Of a stretch of 61,168 nt of DNA, positions 1 through 6,476 are shown one piece after another. A program made the position numbers and the translations under genes. Numbering within the stretch: the first letter of the stretch is position 1; every line of letters starts with the position of its first letter. The notes below the pieces were generated by a model that was not told the DNA's origin, did no database searches, and worked only from the letters and a program-made list of their open reading frames with translations. The DNA is from an uncultured Actinomycetes bacterium. Lineage in GTDB: Bacteria > Actinomycetota > Actinomycetes > Nanopelagicales > Nanopelagicaceae. The DNA lies in contig CAILHY010000007.1 in the NCBI GenBank assembly GCA_903834145.1, positions 1 to 61,168 of the forward strand, in the 5' to 3' direction.

Positions 1-474
1 ATGTTCTAGTTCCTCTACATGATTTTTCTTGAAGGCGCTATATGCAAGTAAGTTGTATCGAACGAGTGCAATTATGGGAAGCCAGATACTGCCAAGAATC
101 GTGCCATCGATGATCCTGACCCACATAGGCAGCGCATCGACAAGGCCAAAAGGTCTCATAAGCAATGATGACGATATGCCCTGTAGCACTCCGCCAATGC
201 CGGTAATCAAGATCGTTTCTCCAGCGAGTAAGGGCCTTGAAGTTAGGTATTTTCGTATACCAAGTAGGCCCCACACTGTTAATCCAAAGACAAAGAAACT
301 TAGTGCAAATGTCGAAATTAACGCTACGGCATCTACCCAATGCAATACTGATTCTTTATTGGCTAGAAGTGCATACGGAATAGCGATAACGAAGAATGTG
401 ATGAATGAACCTTTATCGGCCGTCCACTTACTCGTGAGGGCTTGATAAAAGAGTCTGTCATCGACATCTTTCAC
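1..474 (-). CDS. Membrane protein, N-terminal part (probable two-component sensor), cut by window edge
   Basis: An open frame runs leftward from a GTG at 474 to the window edge (158 codons) without a stop. The GTG lies 4 bp after the stop of the response regulator gene, with an AAAGGAAT-type ribosome site just ahead. The product starts with about 20 polar residues (MKDVDDRLFYQALTSK) and then shows four hydrophobic segments, roughly at residues 23-41, 47-72, 80-102 and 117-135. No kinase motif is visible because the C-terminal part lies outside the window. The operon position directly after a LuxR-type regulator suggests a sensor kinase with a multi-pass N-terminal sensor. That role is inference; it could also be an unrelated membrane protein. 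Confidence 0.6.
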   Translation of the reverse strand, partial: MKDVDDRLFYQALTSKWTADKGSFITFFVIAIPYALLANKESVLHWVDAVALISTFALSFFVFGLTVWGLLGIRKYLTSRPLLAGETILITGIGGVLQGISSSLLMRPFGLVDALPMWVRIIDGTILGSIWLPIIALVRYNLLAYSAFKKNHVEELEH

Positions 475-478
475 GAAC

Positions 479-1147
479 CTATATTCCTTTAATCAATCTG
501 AAATAAGTGCGCGCAATCTGGACACGTTGATTGATTGTCTCATCTTGTTCCAGATGAAGAATCTTGGCAAGGCGTGCTATTGAGTTTTCCGTTGACTTAA
601 CGGTTGTAAAACGACGCTTTGATATTTCCGTATTAGAAAGTCCCAATGCGATCAATCGCATAAGTTCTATTTGAGTATCGGTAAAAGGAGTTTGATGTTG
701 CGCACCATTATTCCTGGAAGCCTTCTTATCGCCAGGATTTGCAATTGCTTGAATCGCTTCGTGAATACTTCGCATGAGAGCTTCCGGGGTGTCCACTTTA
801 GATTTCTGTTGGTAAATCACATGAGGCGGTACGGGACGCAGGTTAGGACGAAGCAATCGTGGATCAGGAAGGGATGAAAGAATAACGATTCCTACACTTG
901 AATCTTTTTCGCGCATCGCGTAAGCGATATCAATTCCTGTTGGTCCATCCCCAAGATCAAGATCAAGGGTTACAACATCAGGGTGATGGAGTTGAAAGAG
1001 CTTCATTGCCGCCTGAGCATTTGATGCACTACCTACGACACGAAGTCCACCGGCAACCAAAGACTCGGAAAGTATTGTCCGAGAGAAGTTTTCATCCTCG
1101 ACCACGAGTACTCCGAGAGCGAGTGCAGCTTCGGTTGCAATTTTCAT
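479..1147 (-). CDS. Response regulator with LuxR-type DNA-binding domain
   Basis: This is a 222-residue two-domain regulator. The receiver domain shows the acidic pair E17/D18 in VVEDE, the phospho-acceptor D62 in VVTLD, and K115. The C-terminal helix-turn-helix (about 155-200, SNTEISKRRF..KSTENSI) is of the LuxR/FixJ type. It is expected to bind DNA after phosphorylation by a partner kinase, probably the membrane protein that follows 4 bp downstream. The ATG at 1147 was chosen because the receiver beta-1 strand begins about 12 residues later. In-frame GTG codons at 1183 and 1171 would add up to 12 residues and cannot be excluded. Divergent orientation from the signal peptidase/TasA-like genes makes that module a plausible target. 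Confidence 0.85.
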   Translation of the reverse strand: MKIATEAALALGVLVVEDENFSRTILSESLVAGGLRVVGSASNAQAAMKLFQLHHPDVVTLDLDLGDGPTGIDIAYAMREKDSSVGIVILSSLPDPRLLRPNLRPVPPHVIYQQKSKVDTPEALMRSIHEAIQAIANPGDKKASRNNGAQHQTPFTDTQIELMRLIALGLSNTEISKRRFTTVKSTENSIARLAKILHLEQDETINQRVQIARTYFRLIKGI

Positions 1148-1507
1148 TGGGAAAATATACGAGACAATCACCCCAAAAATCACCCTTTTTATGTGGGGAT
1201 AACCTTATGGCTGGTCAAAACGAGGAGTCTAGAAGTATCAATGTCGAGTCTTTCTGGCAGATCAGTGGAGCAAAAGAAAGAGCTATCGATGACGTTCAGT
1301 CTAAGGATTCCCCTACACCAATAAGTTGAGTAAACAATTGGTCTAGGGGGTAACTCCCCAGTTTCGTGAAAATCCGTGGGTGATATTGCCCTGCATATTC
1401 ACGTACTTCTATCTTTCCGCAACGGATTTGCACATGACATGCAACGAACCGCGTACCAAATCTTTTTCATTGCGACATCCAAGTACCACTAACGAAAGGT
1501 GAGTGAG
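1148..1507. other. Divergent intergenic region between response regulator and signal peptidase
   Basis: About 360 bp lie between two divergently transcribed genes and should hold both promoters. It contains a strong inverted repeat (1310-1349) and an adjacent G5/C4 hairpin (1346-1359). A 40-codon open frame (1207-1329, MAGQNEESRS...) ends inside the loop of the first repeat. It has no clear ribosome site and no recognisable family, so I do not call it a gene. No tRNA or known riboswitch form is visible. Confidence 0.5.
1310..1349. promoter_or_regulatory. 13-bp inverted repeat upstream of the signal peptidase gene
   Basis: CCCCTACACCAAT (1310-1322) pairs with ATTGGTCTAGGGG (1337-1349), 12 of 13 positions, around a 14-nt loop. 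The right arm overlaps a second possible stem, GGGGG (1346-1350) with CCCC (1356-1359), so the two structures cannot form together. No T-tract follows. It could be a regulator operator or a leader-RNA switch for the genes starting at 1508. Confidence 0.45.
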
Positions 1508-2140
1508 ATGGCAACACATACTGTTTCACGCAGGAGTGTAAATAGAGGTACTGCACGATTTAACGTTGCGTTTTTGTTTAGCCTTGTCTTAGTACTTGTG
1601 GCTCCCGCTCTTATCACTGCCTATTTCGGAATCACTATTCACACGGTCATGTCCGGCAGCATGCAGCCGACCATGAATCCTGGGGATGAACTTATAGCCG
1701 ACGTTATCCCGGCCAACCACGTCCAGGTGGGCGATGTCATTTTGTATCTCAACCCAGATAACTGGGAGATGACGGCTCACAGAGTTGTCAAGAAGACACA
1801 AGATGGTCAAGGAATCAAACTTGTCATGCAAGGCGATGCAAACCCAACTCCCGATCCTGAAGTTGCCTACAGCGGGCTCCAGCCAATCCGTCAAGTGGTT
1901 TACACGATTCCCAAAATTGGTTACGTATTGGATCTCCTTTCTTCCACAGTCGTGAAGACACTTGGCGGAGTTCTGTTGATCCTGATCAACATCTTTTTCT
2001 TTATGAAGATGCGGCGCAAAGAGTTAGCCGTAGCTATCGCCCCCACTGGGCGAATTATGTCTAGGGATGGATTGCGTGAGGCTCCCCGCCTGTCTGAGGA
2101 AGAGCGCTACCAACAACTAGAGAAATTTACAAATAACTAA
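1508..2140 (+). CDS. sipW: Signal peptidase I, ER/SipW type
   Basis: This 210-residue membrane serine protease removes signal peptides from exported proteins. A transmembrane segment (about 19-41) is followed by the catalytic serine region SGSMQPTMNPGDE (S51), then TAHRV with H91 in place of the bacterial general-base lysine, which marks the archaeal/ER/SipW (S26B) class. GDAN (109-112) is a further family box. A second membrane segment (about 150-168) precedes a basic cytoplasmic tail. The ATG at 1508 follows AAAGGTGAG at good spacing; a GTG at 1499 overlaps that ribosome site. SipW enzymes are usually dedicated to TasA/camelysin-type substrates, and two such genes follow directly. Confidence 0.9.
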   Translation: MATHTVSRRSVNRGTARFNVAFLFSLVLVLVAPALITAYFGITIHTVMSGSMQPTMNPGDELIADVIPANHVQVGDVILYLNPDNWEMTAHRVVKKTQDGQGIKLVMQGDANPTPDPEVAYSGLQPIRQVVYTIPKIGYVLDLLSSTVVKTLGGVLLILINIFFFMKMRRKELAVAIAPTGRIMSRDGLREAPRLSEEERYQQLEKFTNN

Positions 2141-2180
2141 AGATGCTTTTTCTAGCCTGCCCCTCAGGCACAGCAATAGA

Positions 2181-2228
2181 ACCAACTACTAGCACCACCA
2201 ACTACTAGCACCACCAACTACTAGCAAG
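2181..2228 (+). repeat. Tandem 16-bp repeat, three copies
   Basis: ACCAACTACTAGCACC occurs at 2181 and 2197, and a third copy with a changed end at 2213-2228. The array sits in the gap between the signal peptidase stop (2140) and the first TasA-like gene, just ahead of its ribosome site. A small GCCTG/CAGGC hairpin (2155-2169) precedes it. Confidence 0.85.
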
Positions 2229-2243
2229 TGAGGAATACACACT

Positions 2244-2957
2244 ATGTCGATATCAACAGCAGCTCTGAGAAGCTCGTTATTTAGTTTCAATGGGAGCGCT
2301 TCTAGCTTGATAGGTAAAGGCGCACTTTTGGTCGTTGCCGGTGTCATTGGTACCGCAGGTATCACTGAAGGTGCATCCGCAACTTTGGATGCTGTCGCAT
2401 TCAACACAAGCCCGCAAGGCATATCTGGCGGTATCTTGAAATTAGAAGCAACCGAACGTGGAGACGGCTTCACTCAACCAATTCAGAAGATTGCTCCTGG
2501 TGACACAGTTAATCGATTTGTTGAATACAAGAACAGTGGCGACTTGGCTGGAAAGAGTCTTTCTGTTTCTGCACTCGACACATCTTTGACCTCTACTTTG
2601 CTCACCTCTAGTGCAGTAAAAGGTCTTCAGGTAACCATCACCCGTTGCTCCAATGTTGGAGGAACTGCGGCATGGACATCGGCTGGAGTATGTGAAACAG
2701 CGGCGCATGTTGCCGGTACGACAACAGATGTTCTCGTATCCACTCCAATCACCAGCGTAATTGCAAGTGCACAGTCCTTGATTTCAACGATGGCCGTCGA
2801 TGAGGTTGCCTCTTTGAAGTTCTCAATCGTGCTACCTGATCAAGCAGAAACTACAACAAATGGCGTGTTGCCATCACCAACAGTTCAGGGAGCTGCAGCT
2901 CTGTTGCAATTCAAGCTTCGTGAAATCCAACGTGACGCATCAACAACCAACTCCTAA
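2244..2957 (+). CDS. TasA/camelysin-like exported protein 1
   Basis: The 237-residue protein has a hydrophobic export segment (about 22-40) and a likely cleavage site after EGASA (46). The mature start TLDAVAFNTSPQGISGGILKL resembles the N-terminus of SipW-processed TasA/camelysin-family proteins, which build extracellular fibres or surface layers in other bacteria. Two cysteines in RGLQ-type context (KGLQ..C..C) may form a disulfide. The C-terminus LRE.Q..A.TTNS is shared with the next gene product. It follows the SipW-type peptidase on the same strand. The family assignment rests on the N-terminal pattern and gene context; the actual assembly is unknown. The stop codon lies at the start of a decamer repeat array. 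Confidence 0.75.
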   Translation: MSISTAALRSSLFSFNGSASSLIGKGALLVVAGVIGTAGITEGASATLDAVAFNTSPQGISGGILKLEATERGDGFTQPIQKIAPGDTVNRFVEYKNSGDLAGKSLSVSALDTSLTSTLLTSSAVKGLQVTITRCSNVGGTAAWTSAGVCETAAHVAGTTTDVLVSTPITSVIASAQSLISTMAVDEVASLKFSIVLPDQAETTTNGVLPSPTVQGAAALLQFKLREIQRDASTTNS

Positions 2958-3008
2958 TAAATCCTAATAAATCCTAATAAATCCTAATAAATCCTAATAA
3001 ATCCTAAT
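2952..3008 (+). repeat. Decamer tandem array with TCCTAA core, starting at a stop codon
   Basis: TCCTAATAAA is repeated with an exact 10-bp period, five full copies plus TCCTAAT. The first copy contains the last serine codon and stop codon of the TasA-like gene. Because 10 is not a multiple of three, the repeated TAA falls into all reading frames. Confidence 0.95.
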
Positions 3009-3047
3009 TAATAGGAACGAGACTAAAAAGAAATAGAGGTTCGAGAT

Positions 3048-3079
3048 GGGATTTCATGCCGGTGCAGGTGTGAAATCCC
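3048..3079 (+). terminator. Hairpin between the two TasA-like genes (possible attenuator or terminator)
   Basis: GGGATTTCA (3048-3056) and TGAAATCCC (3071-3079) form a perfect 9-bp stem with a 14-nt loop. Only CTTTC follows, so termination would be weak. It lies 40 bp before a strong ribosome site and could limit read-through or protect one transcript end to set the ratio of the two proteins. Confidence 0.45.
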
Positions 3080-3119
3080 TTTCGGACAACATCCACTACT
3101 AATCAAAGGAGGAAGTGAA

Positions 3120-3854
3120 ATGGGTCTACGCACTAATGGGCTATTACAAGGAAAAATCAGTTCTTCAGTCTTATTAAAAACCTCAATTCTCGTTGTTGCA
3201 GCGCTCATTGGCACTGGCGCGGTAACTGAAGGAGCATCCGCTACTTTGGACGCTGTTGCTTATAACGCGACACCTCAAACAATTAGTTCTGGCACATTGA
3301 AATTTGATACACCCACAGCCGTATCTGGAAGCACTGGCTTCTCCGCAACATTCGCCAACATGAATCCAGGTGATACTCGAACCGTAGGAATCGAATACAC
3401 GAACTCGGGCACAAGTGGTGGAGTCGGAATGGCTCTTTCTGCAGGTGTCGCTGCATCGAATAATCTTTCAAGTGATGCTTCGCGCGGTTTACAGGTAGTT
3501 GTATCGGCTTGTTCAGTCGCTTGGTCCTATCCTGCAGGATCTTGTGGTGGCACGACAACTGTTGTGGTCGCCACAAGCCTCAGTGCGCTCGTTGCCGCGA
3601 GCGCTAATGGAGTTGCTTTAACCGGAATTACGACTTTGGCATCTGCCGCGGTGCTGCATCTGCAATTCGCTGTTGGTTTGCCAAATGCTACGAATAACGA
3701 AGTATGGGTAAATGGGGCTGCGCCAACGGGTCAATCCATTCCGGGATACGGAACAGCGACTGCCATTTCTGGCGGAACGATTACTGGACTAAGTGCATCT
3801 GTCACTTGGGTTCTACGTGAGCGTCAAGCTACGGGTGCAACAACGAACTCCTAA
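3120..3854 (+). CDS. TasA/camelysin-like exported protein 2
   Basis: This 244-residue paralogue of the preceding protein has an export segment at about 18-36 and a likely cleavage after EGASA (41). The mature start TLDAVAYNATPQTISSGTLKF is almost the same as in protein 1. It keeps the GLQ..C..C cysteine pair and ends in LRERQATGATTNS. The start ATG follows AAAGGAGGAAG, the strongest ribosome site in this module, which suggests high expression. The central region is rich in A, G, S, T and V, as expected for a beta-rich surface subunit. It is probably the main SipW substrate here; that ranking is inference from the ribosome site. Confidence 0.75.
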   Translation: MGLRTNGLLQGKISSSVLLKTSILVVAALIGTGAVTEGASATLDAVAYNATPQTISSGTLKFDTPTAVSGSTGFSATFANMNPGDTRTVGIEYTNSGTSGGVGMALSAGVAASNNLSSDASRGLQVVVSACSVAWSYPAGSCGGTTTVVVATSLSALVAASANGVALTGITTLASAAVLHLQFAVGLPNATNNEVWVNGAAPTGQSIPGYGTATAISGGTITGLSASVTWVLRERQATGATTNS

Positions 3855-3891
3855 TACATATGAGTTTGTAGTTTAGGGAAAGGCAAAAGCT

Positions 3892-4683
3892 GTGAAGAGA
3901 TTGGTCTGTGCTGTACTGAGCGCACTGTTTGTGCTGCTTGGTGCAACGCAGGCCAATCTCGCTTTTGCTGGATTAGTGACAATTGCAAGCCAATCTTCGC
4001 CGCAAGCAATGAGTTCTGGCAGGCCTGTGGTGTTTCCGGCAGCGAGTTCTACAACATCAAATCTTGCCTCGTACACTTTGCCGACATTTACTGCGGTGGG
4101 AAGTTGTGTGTCGGGATTTACGCTAGTGACGTCCGCATCGACCCCGTCAGGTTCAACGGTAATAACGCTAACAACCGCACCGCCGGCCTACACGGTCGGG
4201 ATGACAGCGGCCCGCACTGGAATCCCTTCCAACACAAAAGTTACCGCAATCTCCGCCGTTGTTCCTTATTCAATAACTATTTCTAATGCAACAACTGCGA
4301 CAATCAACATCGGACGTAACGTCACATTTACGGGCTGTCCCTACCAGCAGTATTTCAGTATTAATAACACTGGCAATTTGGCTGTCACAAGTATCGGTAT
4401 TGCACAAACGGTTACAGTCTCCAGTACCGACACGATGGCTCTTCAATGGTGCACCACGGGTTGGACTAACGAAGCATCAGCAACATGCGCGGGTTCAATC
4501 AATACGATCATGACAACCAGTGGAACAACCGGCAGTCAGTATGTAAATGCATCTATACCAATTCCAGCTACAAATGGCACTGCCAGAATCAGGGCATTTA
4601 CAAATGTCAGCGGAAACACCACCACTATTAATATCATCATGTCCACCGCGCTAAATCTCGCGCAAGAAACGACTCACCTCTAG
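3892..4683 (+). CDS. Secreted protein, distant relative of the TasA-like pair
   Basis: A classical signal peptide (basic MKRLV, hydrophobic to about 22, AFA at 24-26) leads a 263-residue protein rich in T, S, A and N. The mature start carries SSPQAMSSG, matching TPQTISSG and SPQGISGG of the two TasA-like proteins, and LQWC...C matches their cysteine pair. A segment with YTVGM..TGIPSNTKVTAIS resembles a common beta-repeat of surface proteins. It lacks the C-terminal TTNS. The GTG start at 3892 follows GGGAAAGG. Its signal peptide looks suited to the ordinary signal peptidase instead of SipW. It may be an accessory or capping subunit; that is inference. Confidence 0.6.
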   Translation: MKRLVCAVLSALFVLLGATQANLAFAGLVTIASQSSPQAMSSGRPVVFPAASSTTSNLASYTLPTFTAVGSCVSGFTLVTSASTPSGSTVITLTTAPPAYTVGMTAARTGIPSNTKVTAISAVVPYSITISNATTATINIGRNVTFTGCPYQQYFSINNTGNLAVTSIGIAQTVTVSSTDTMALQWCTTGWTNEASATCAGSINTIMTTSGTTGSQYVNASIPIPATNGTARIRAFTNVSGNTTTINIIMSTALNLAQETTHL

Positions 4684-4717
4684 CAGGTTTTGCAACGGGC
4701 GCAGGTATGCTCGCGCT

Positions 4718-5314
4718 ATGCGTCGAATAATTGCACTCGTGCTTTCCTCAGTTACTTTATTAATAACTCTTCCTCAGAGCGCCAAAGCAGCTCCTATTTA
4801 TGCATTCCCTATTGTTGGATGCACGTATACATACGCTCACTCGCACCATAACTATCCGGCTACCGATATCTTGACTAAAAAGGGATGCAAGTTTGTTGCC
4901 ACCACGGCCGGCACCGTTGATGAAGTTAATCGTGTAGATAAGTGGAGCGGAAAGACAAATCTCGGCGCTGATCGCGGTGGCTTATTTGTTTCCATCCTTG
5001 GCGATGATGGCGTGCGCTACTACGGATCGCACTTGAGCAAAGTTGCCGTAGGGATTGAACCGGGAGTACGTGTTGCTGCTGGGGATTTGCTGGGTTTAGT
5101 TGGAACATCAGGAGATGCCCGAGGGACTGCCTCTCATGTTCACTACGGAATTTCTTGGCCAACACCGCCAGCTATTTGGTGGGTACGGCGCGGAGAGTTA
5201 TATCCATGGAAATATCTCGATGCGTGGAAAGTCGGAAAAGATCTTTCTCCTGCAAAATCAGTGGCCGCACTTGAGAAGAAAGTGGGAACCGTTCCCAAAC
5301 AGATCGGTTACTAA
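4718..5314 (+). CDS. Secreted M23-family (LytM-like) metallopeptidase
   Basis: This 198-residue protein has a signal peptide that ends near SAKA (24). Zinc-site features of M23 peptidases are present: HHNYPATD (H43/H44 and D50), H105 in GSHLS, and the HVH pair at 140-142. GTSGDARGTASHVHYG is the typical M23 signature region. Such enzymes cut peptidoglycan cross-links, though several family members are inactive scaffolds. The gene closes the exported-protein module and ends just before a strong terminator. It may adjust the wall for export or surface assembly. Confidence 0.8.
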   Translation: MRRIIALVLSSVTLLITLPQSAKAAPIYAFPIVGCTYTYAHSHHNYPATDILTKKGCKFVATTAGTVDEVNRVDKWSGKTNLGADRGGLFVSILGDDGVRYYGSHLSKVAVGIEPGVRVAAGDLLGLVGTSGDARGTASHVHYGISWPTPPAIWWVRRGELYPWKYLDAWKVGKDLSPAKSVAALEKKVGTVPKQIGY

Positions 5315-5320
5315 ATTAAG

Positions 5321-5350
5321 AAAGGCCCCTCGATTTCTCGAGGGGCCTTT
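5321..5350. terminator. Bidirectional intrinsic terminator
   Basis: AAAGGCCCCTCGA (5321-5333) and TCGAGGGGCCTTT (5338-5350) form a perfect 13-bp stem with a TTTC loop and flanking A and T tracts. It serves the M23 gene from the left and cspA from the right. Confidence 0.95.
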
Positions 5351-5370
5351 CTCTTTAAAAGTGGTGAGTA

Positions 5371-5574
5371 TTAGTTAGCGTTCACTGCATCGGCCTGAGG
5401 ACCCTTTGGACCCTGTACGACCTCGAATGAAACTGACTGACCCTCTTCAAGGGACTTGTAACCGTTTCCTTGGATTGCTGAGTAGTGAACGAATACATCT
5501 TGTCCGCCACCATCAACTGCAATGAAACCGAAACCCTTTTCAGAGTTGAACCACTTAACTGTGCCTGTTGCCAT
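5371..5574 (-). CDS. cspA: Cold-shock protein, CspA family
   Basis: This 67-residue single cold-shock domain binds single-stranded RNA and [13 protein letters not shown], the RNP1 motif KGFGFI and the RNP2 motif VFVHYSAI are intact, and the C-terminal QGPKGPQA is typical. A longer in-frame start at 5631 adds 19 residues unlike the family, whereas the ATG at 5574 has GAAGGAAAAG ahead of it. The spacer above it (5575-5909) leaves room for a long leader, as is common for cold-shock mRNAs, and holds a hairpin close to the ribosome site. Confidence 0.95.
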   Translation of the reverse strand: MATGTVKWFNSEKGFGFIAVDGGGQDVFVHYSAIQGNGYKSLEEGQSVSFEVVQGPKGPQADAVNAN

Positions 5575-5909
5575 GTTTTTACTTTTCCTTCGATATGTGG
5601 GGTGAATGAGAAATCCTCGTTCACCAGTCATCCTCTTGCGCCAGCGATACCGAGCAAAGCTTTAGGCCATGAAACGGGTACTGATTAAGCGTCCGACTAG
5701 GGAAAAGAGTACTAGGTCACACTCATATTGCCTAAAGGTCTTTTTGGCTCCGAACCATCTGCTGGCGCAATCTCTCCAAATGCGGTAAAAATAGGCCTCT
5801 CTTTTGCGAAGCCGTGAGGGCTCGTGAGGCGAAATAAGGCAGCTGTGGTGGACCGGGGAAGGTCAAACCAACGCGTAATGACCTAATTCGACCGCAAAAA
5901 GGGAGAGTC
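5575..5909. other. Divergent spacer between cspA and the DUF3145 gene
   Basis: This is a 335-bp region with no convincing gene on either strand. It should contain the cspA leader and promoter and the promoter of the gene at 5910. Apart from the hairpin at 5601-5625 I see no repeat or known RNA element. Confidence 0.5.
5601..5625 (-). promoter_or_regulatory. Hairpin in the cspA leader
   Basis: GGTGAATGAG (5601-5610) and CTCGTTCACC (5616-5625) pair at 9 of 10 positions around a 5-nt loop. On the cspA transcript it ends about 26 nt before the start codon, just ahead of GAAGGAAAAG. It could act as a temperature-sensitive or protective leader structure. Confidence 0.4.
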
Positions 5910-6446
5910 ATGGACCGTATTAACACGCCTGCACCCAAAGGCAGATCTACCATTTCATCTATGGGATCACATGCCCTTTCTAGGGGTTATCTCGTCATTC
6001 ATTCTGCGCCAGCCGCGCTGACCAAACATGTCGAATGGGCGATCCAGAACCTTTTAGGTAAAACCACGGTGATTGATTGGGAGCCACAATCTCTCGTTGC
6101 AGGTACCCATAAGAGCACCCTGGAATGGCGCGATCGCCTGGGGGTAGGGGCGGAGCTCGCAAGCGCGCTACGAGGGTGGCACTACTTGAGATTCGAAATC
6201 CGCGAAGAATCTGTAACGGAGAACGTTCTTTATCGTTTTACTCCAGAGTTAGGCATTCATCGCGCCTTGATTGATGGCGCGGGAAGTGTCTTGATCACCG
6301 AACATCAAGTGATGGGAGCGATGGATCAAGATGAAGATTCATTGCGACAAACCCTTGCCAATGCAATGGGAACTGCATGGGACCTAGAGCTCGAACAATT
6401 TCGTCGCGCTGACTTGGATACAATATCACAATCAAAAGCAATCTAA
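5910..6446 (+). CDS. DUF3145 family protein
   Basis: The 178-residue protein matches the actinobacterial DUF3145 family: RGYLVIHSAPAALTKHVEWAI near the N-terminus, SALRGWHYLRFE in the centre, RFTPELGIHRA, and WDLELEQFR near the C-terminus. The molecular function is unknown. In other actinobacteria this gene sits beside the type II fatty-acid operon, as it does here, though on the opposite strand. The ATG at 5910 follows AAAAAGGGAGAG. An internal ATG at 5961 would give a length closer to some relatives. Confidence 0.85.
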   Translation: MDRINTPAPKGRSTISSMGSHALSRGYLVIHSAPAALTKHVEWAIQNLLGKTTVIDWEPQSLVAGTHKSTLEWRDRLGVGAELASALRGWHYLRFEIREESVTENVLYRFTPELGIHRALIDGAGSVLITEHQVMGAMDQDEDSLRQTLANAMGTAWDLELEQFRRADLDTISQSKAI

Positions 6447-6476
6447 TTCGTAGAATCAGAAAGTAGAATCCTTTAC

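Noticed and set aside
29-445. 138-codon open frame on the plus strand at the window start
   Set aside because: It is antisense to the leftward membrane-protein frame, which has a ribosome site, operon position and clear hydrophobic helices.
898-1329. 143-codon open frame on the plus strand
   Set aside because: Most of it is antisense to the response regulator gene and its composition is unlike a protein; only the last 40 codons are intergenic and they lack a ribosome site.
2952-3008. CRISPR array
   Set aside because: The units are only 10 bp, contiguous and without spacers; no cas gene is in the window.
5732-5953. 73-codon minus-strand open frame between cspA and the DUF3145 gene
   Set aside because: Composition is unlike the neighbours, it overlaps the DUF3145 start, and it has no recognisable domain or ribosome site.
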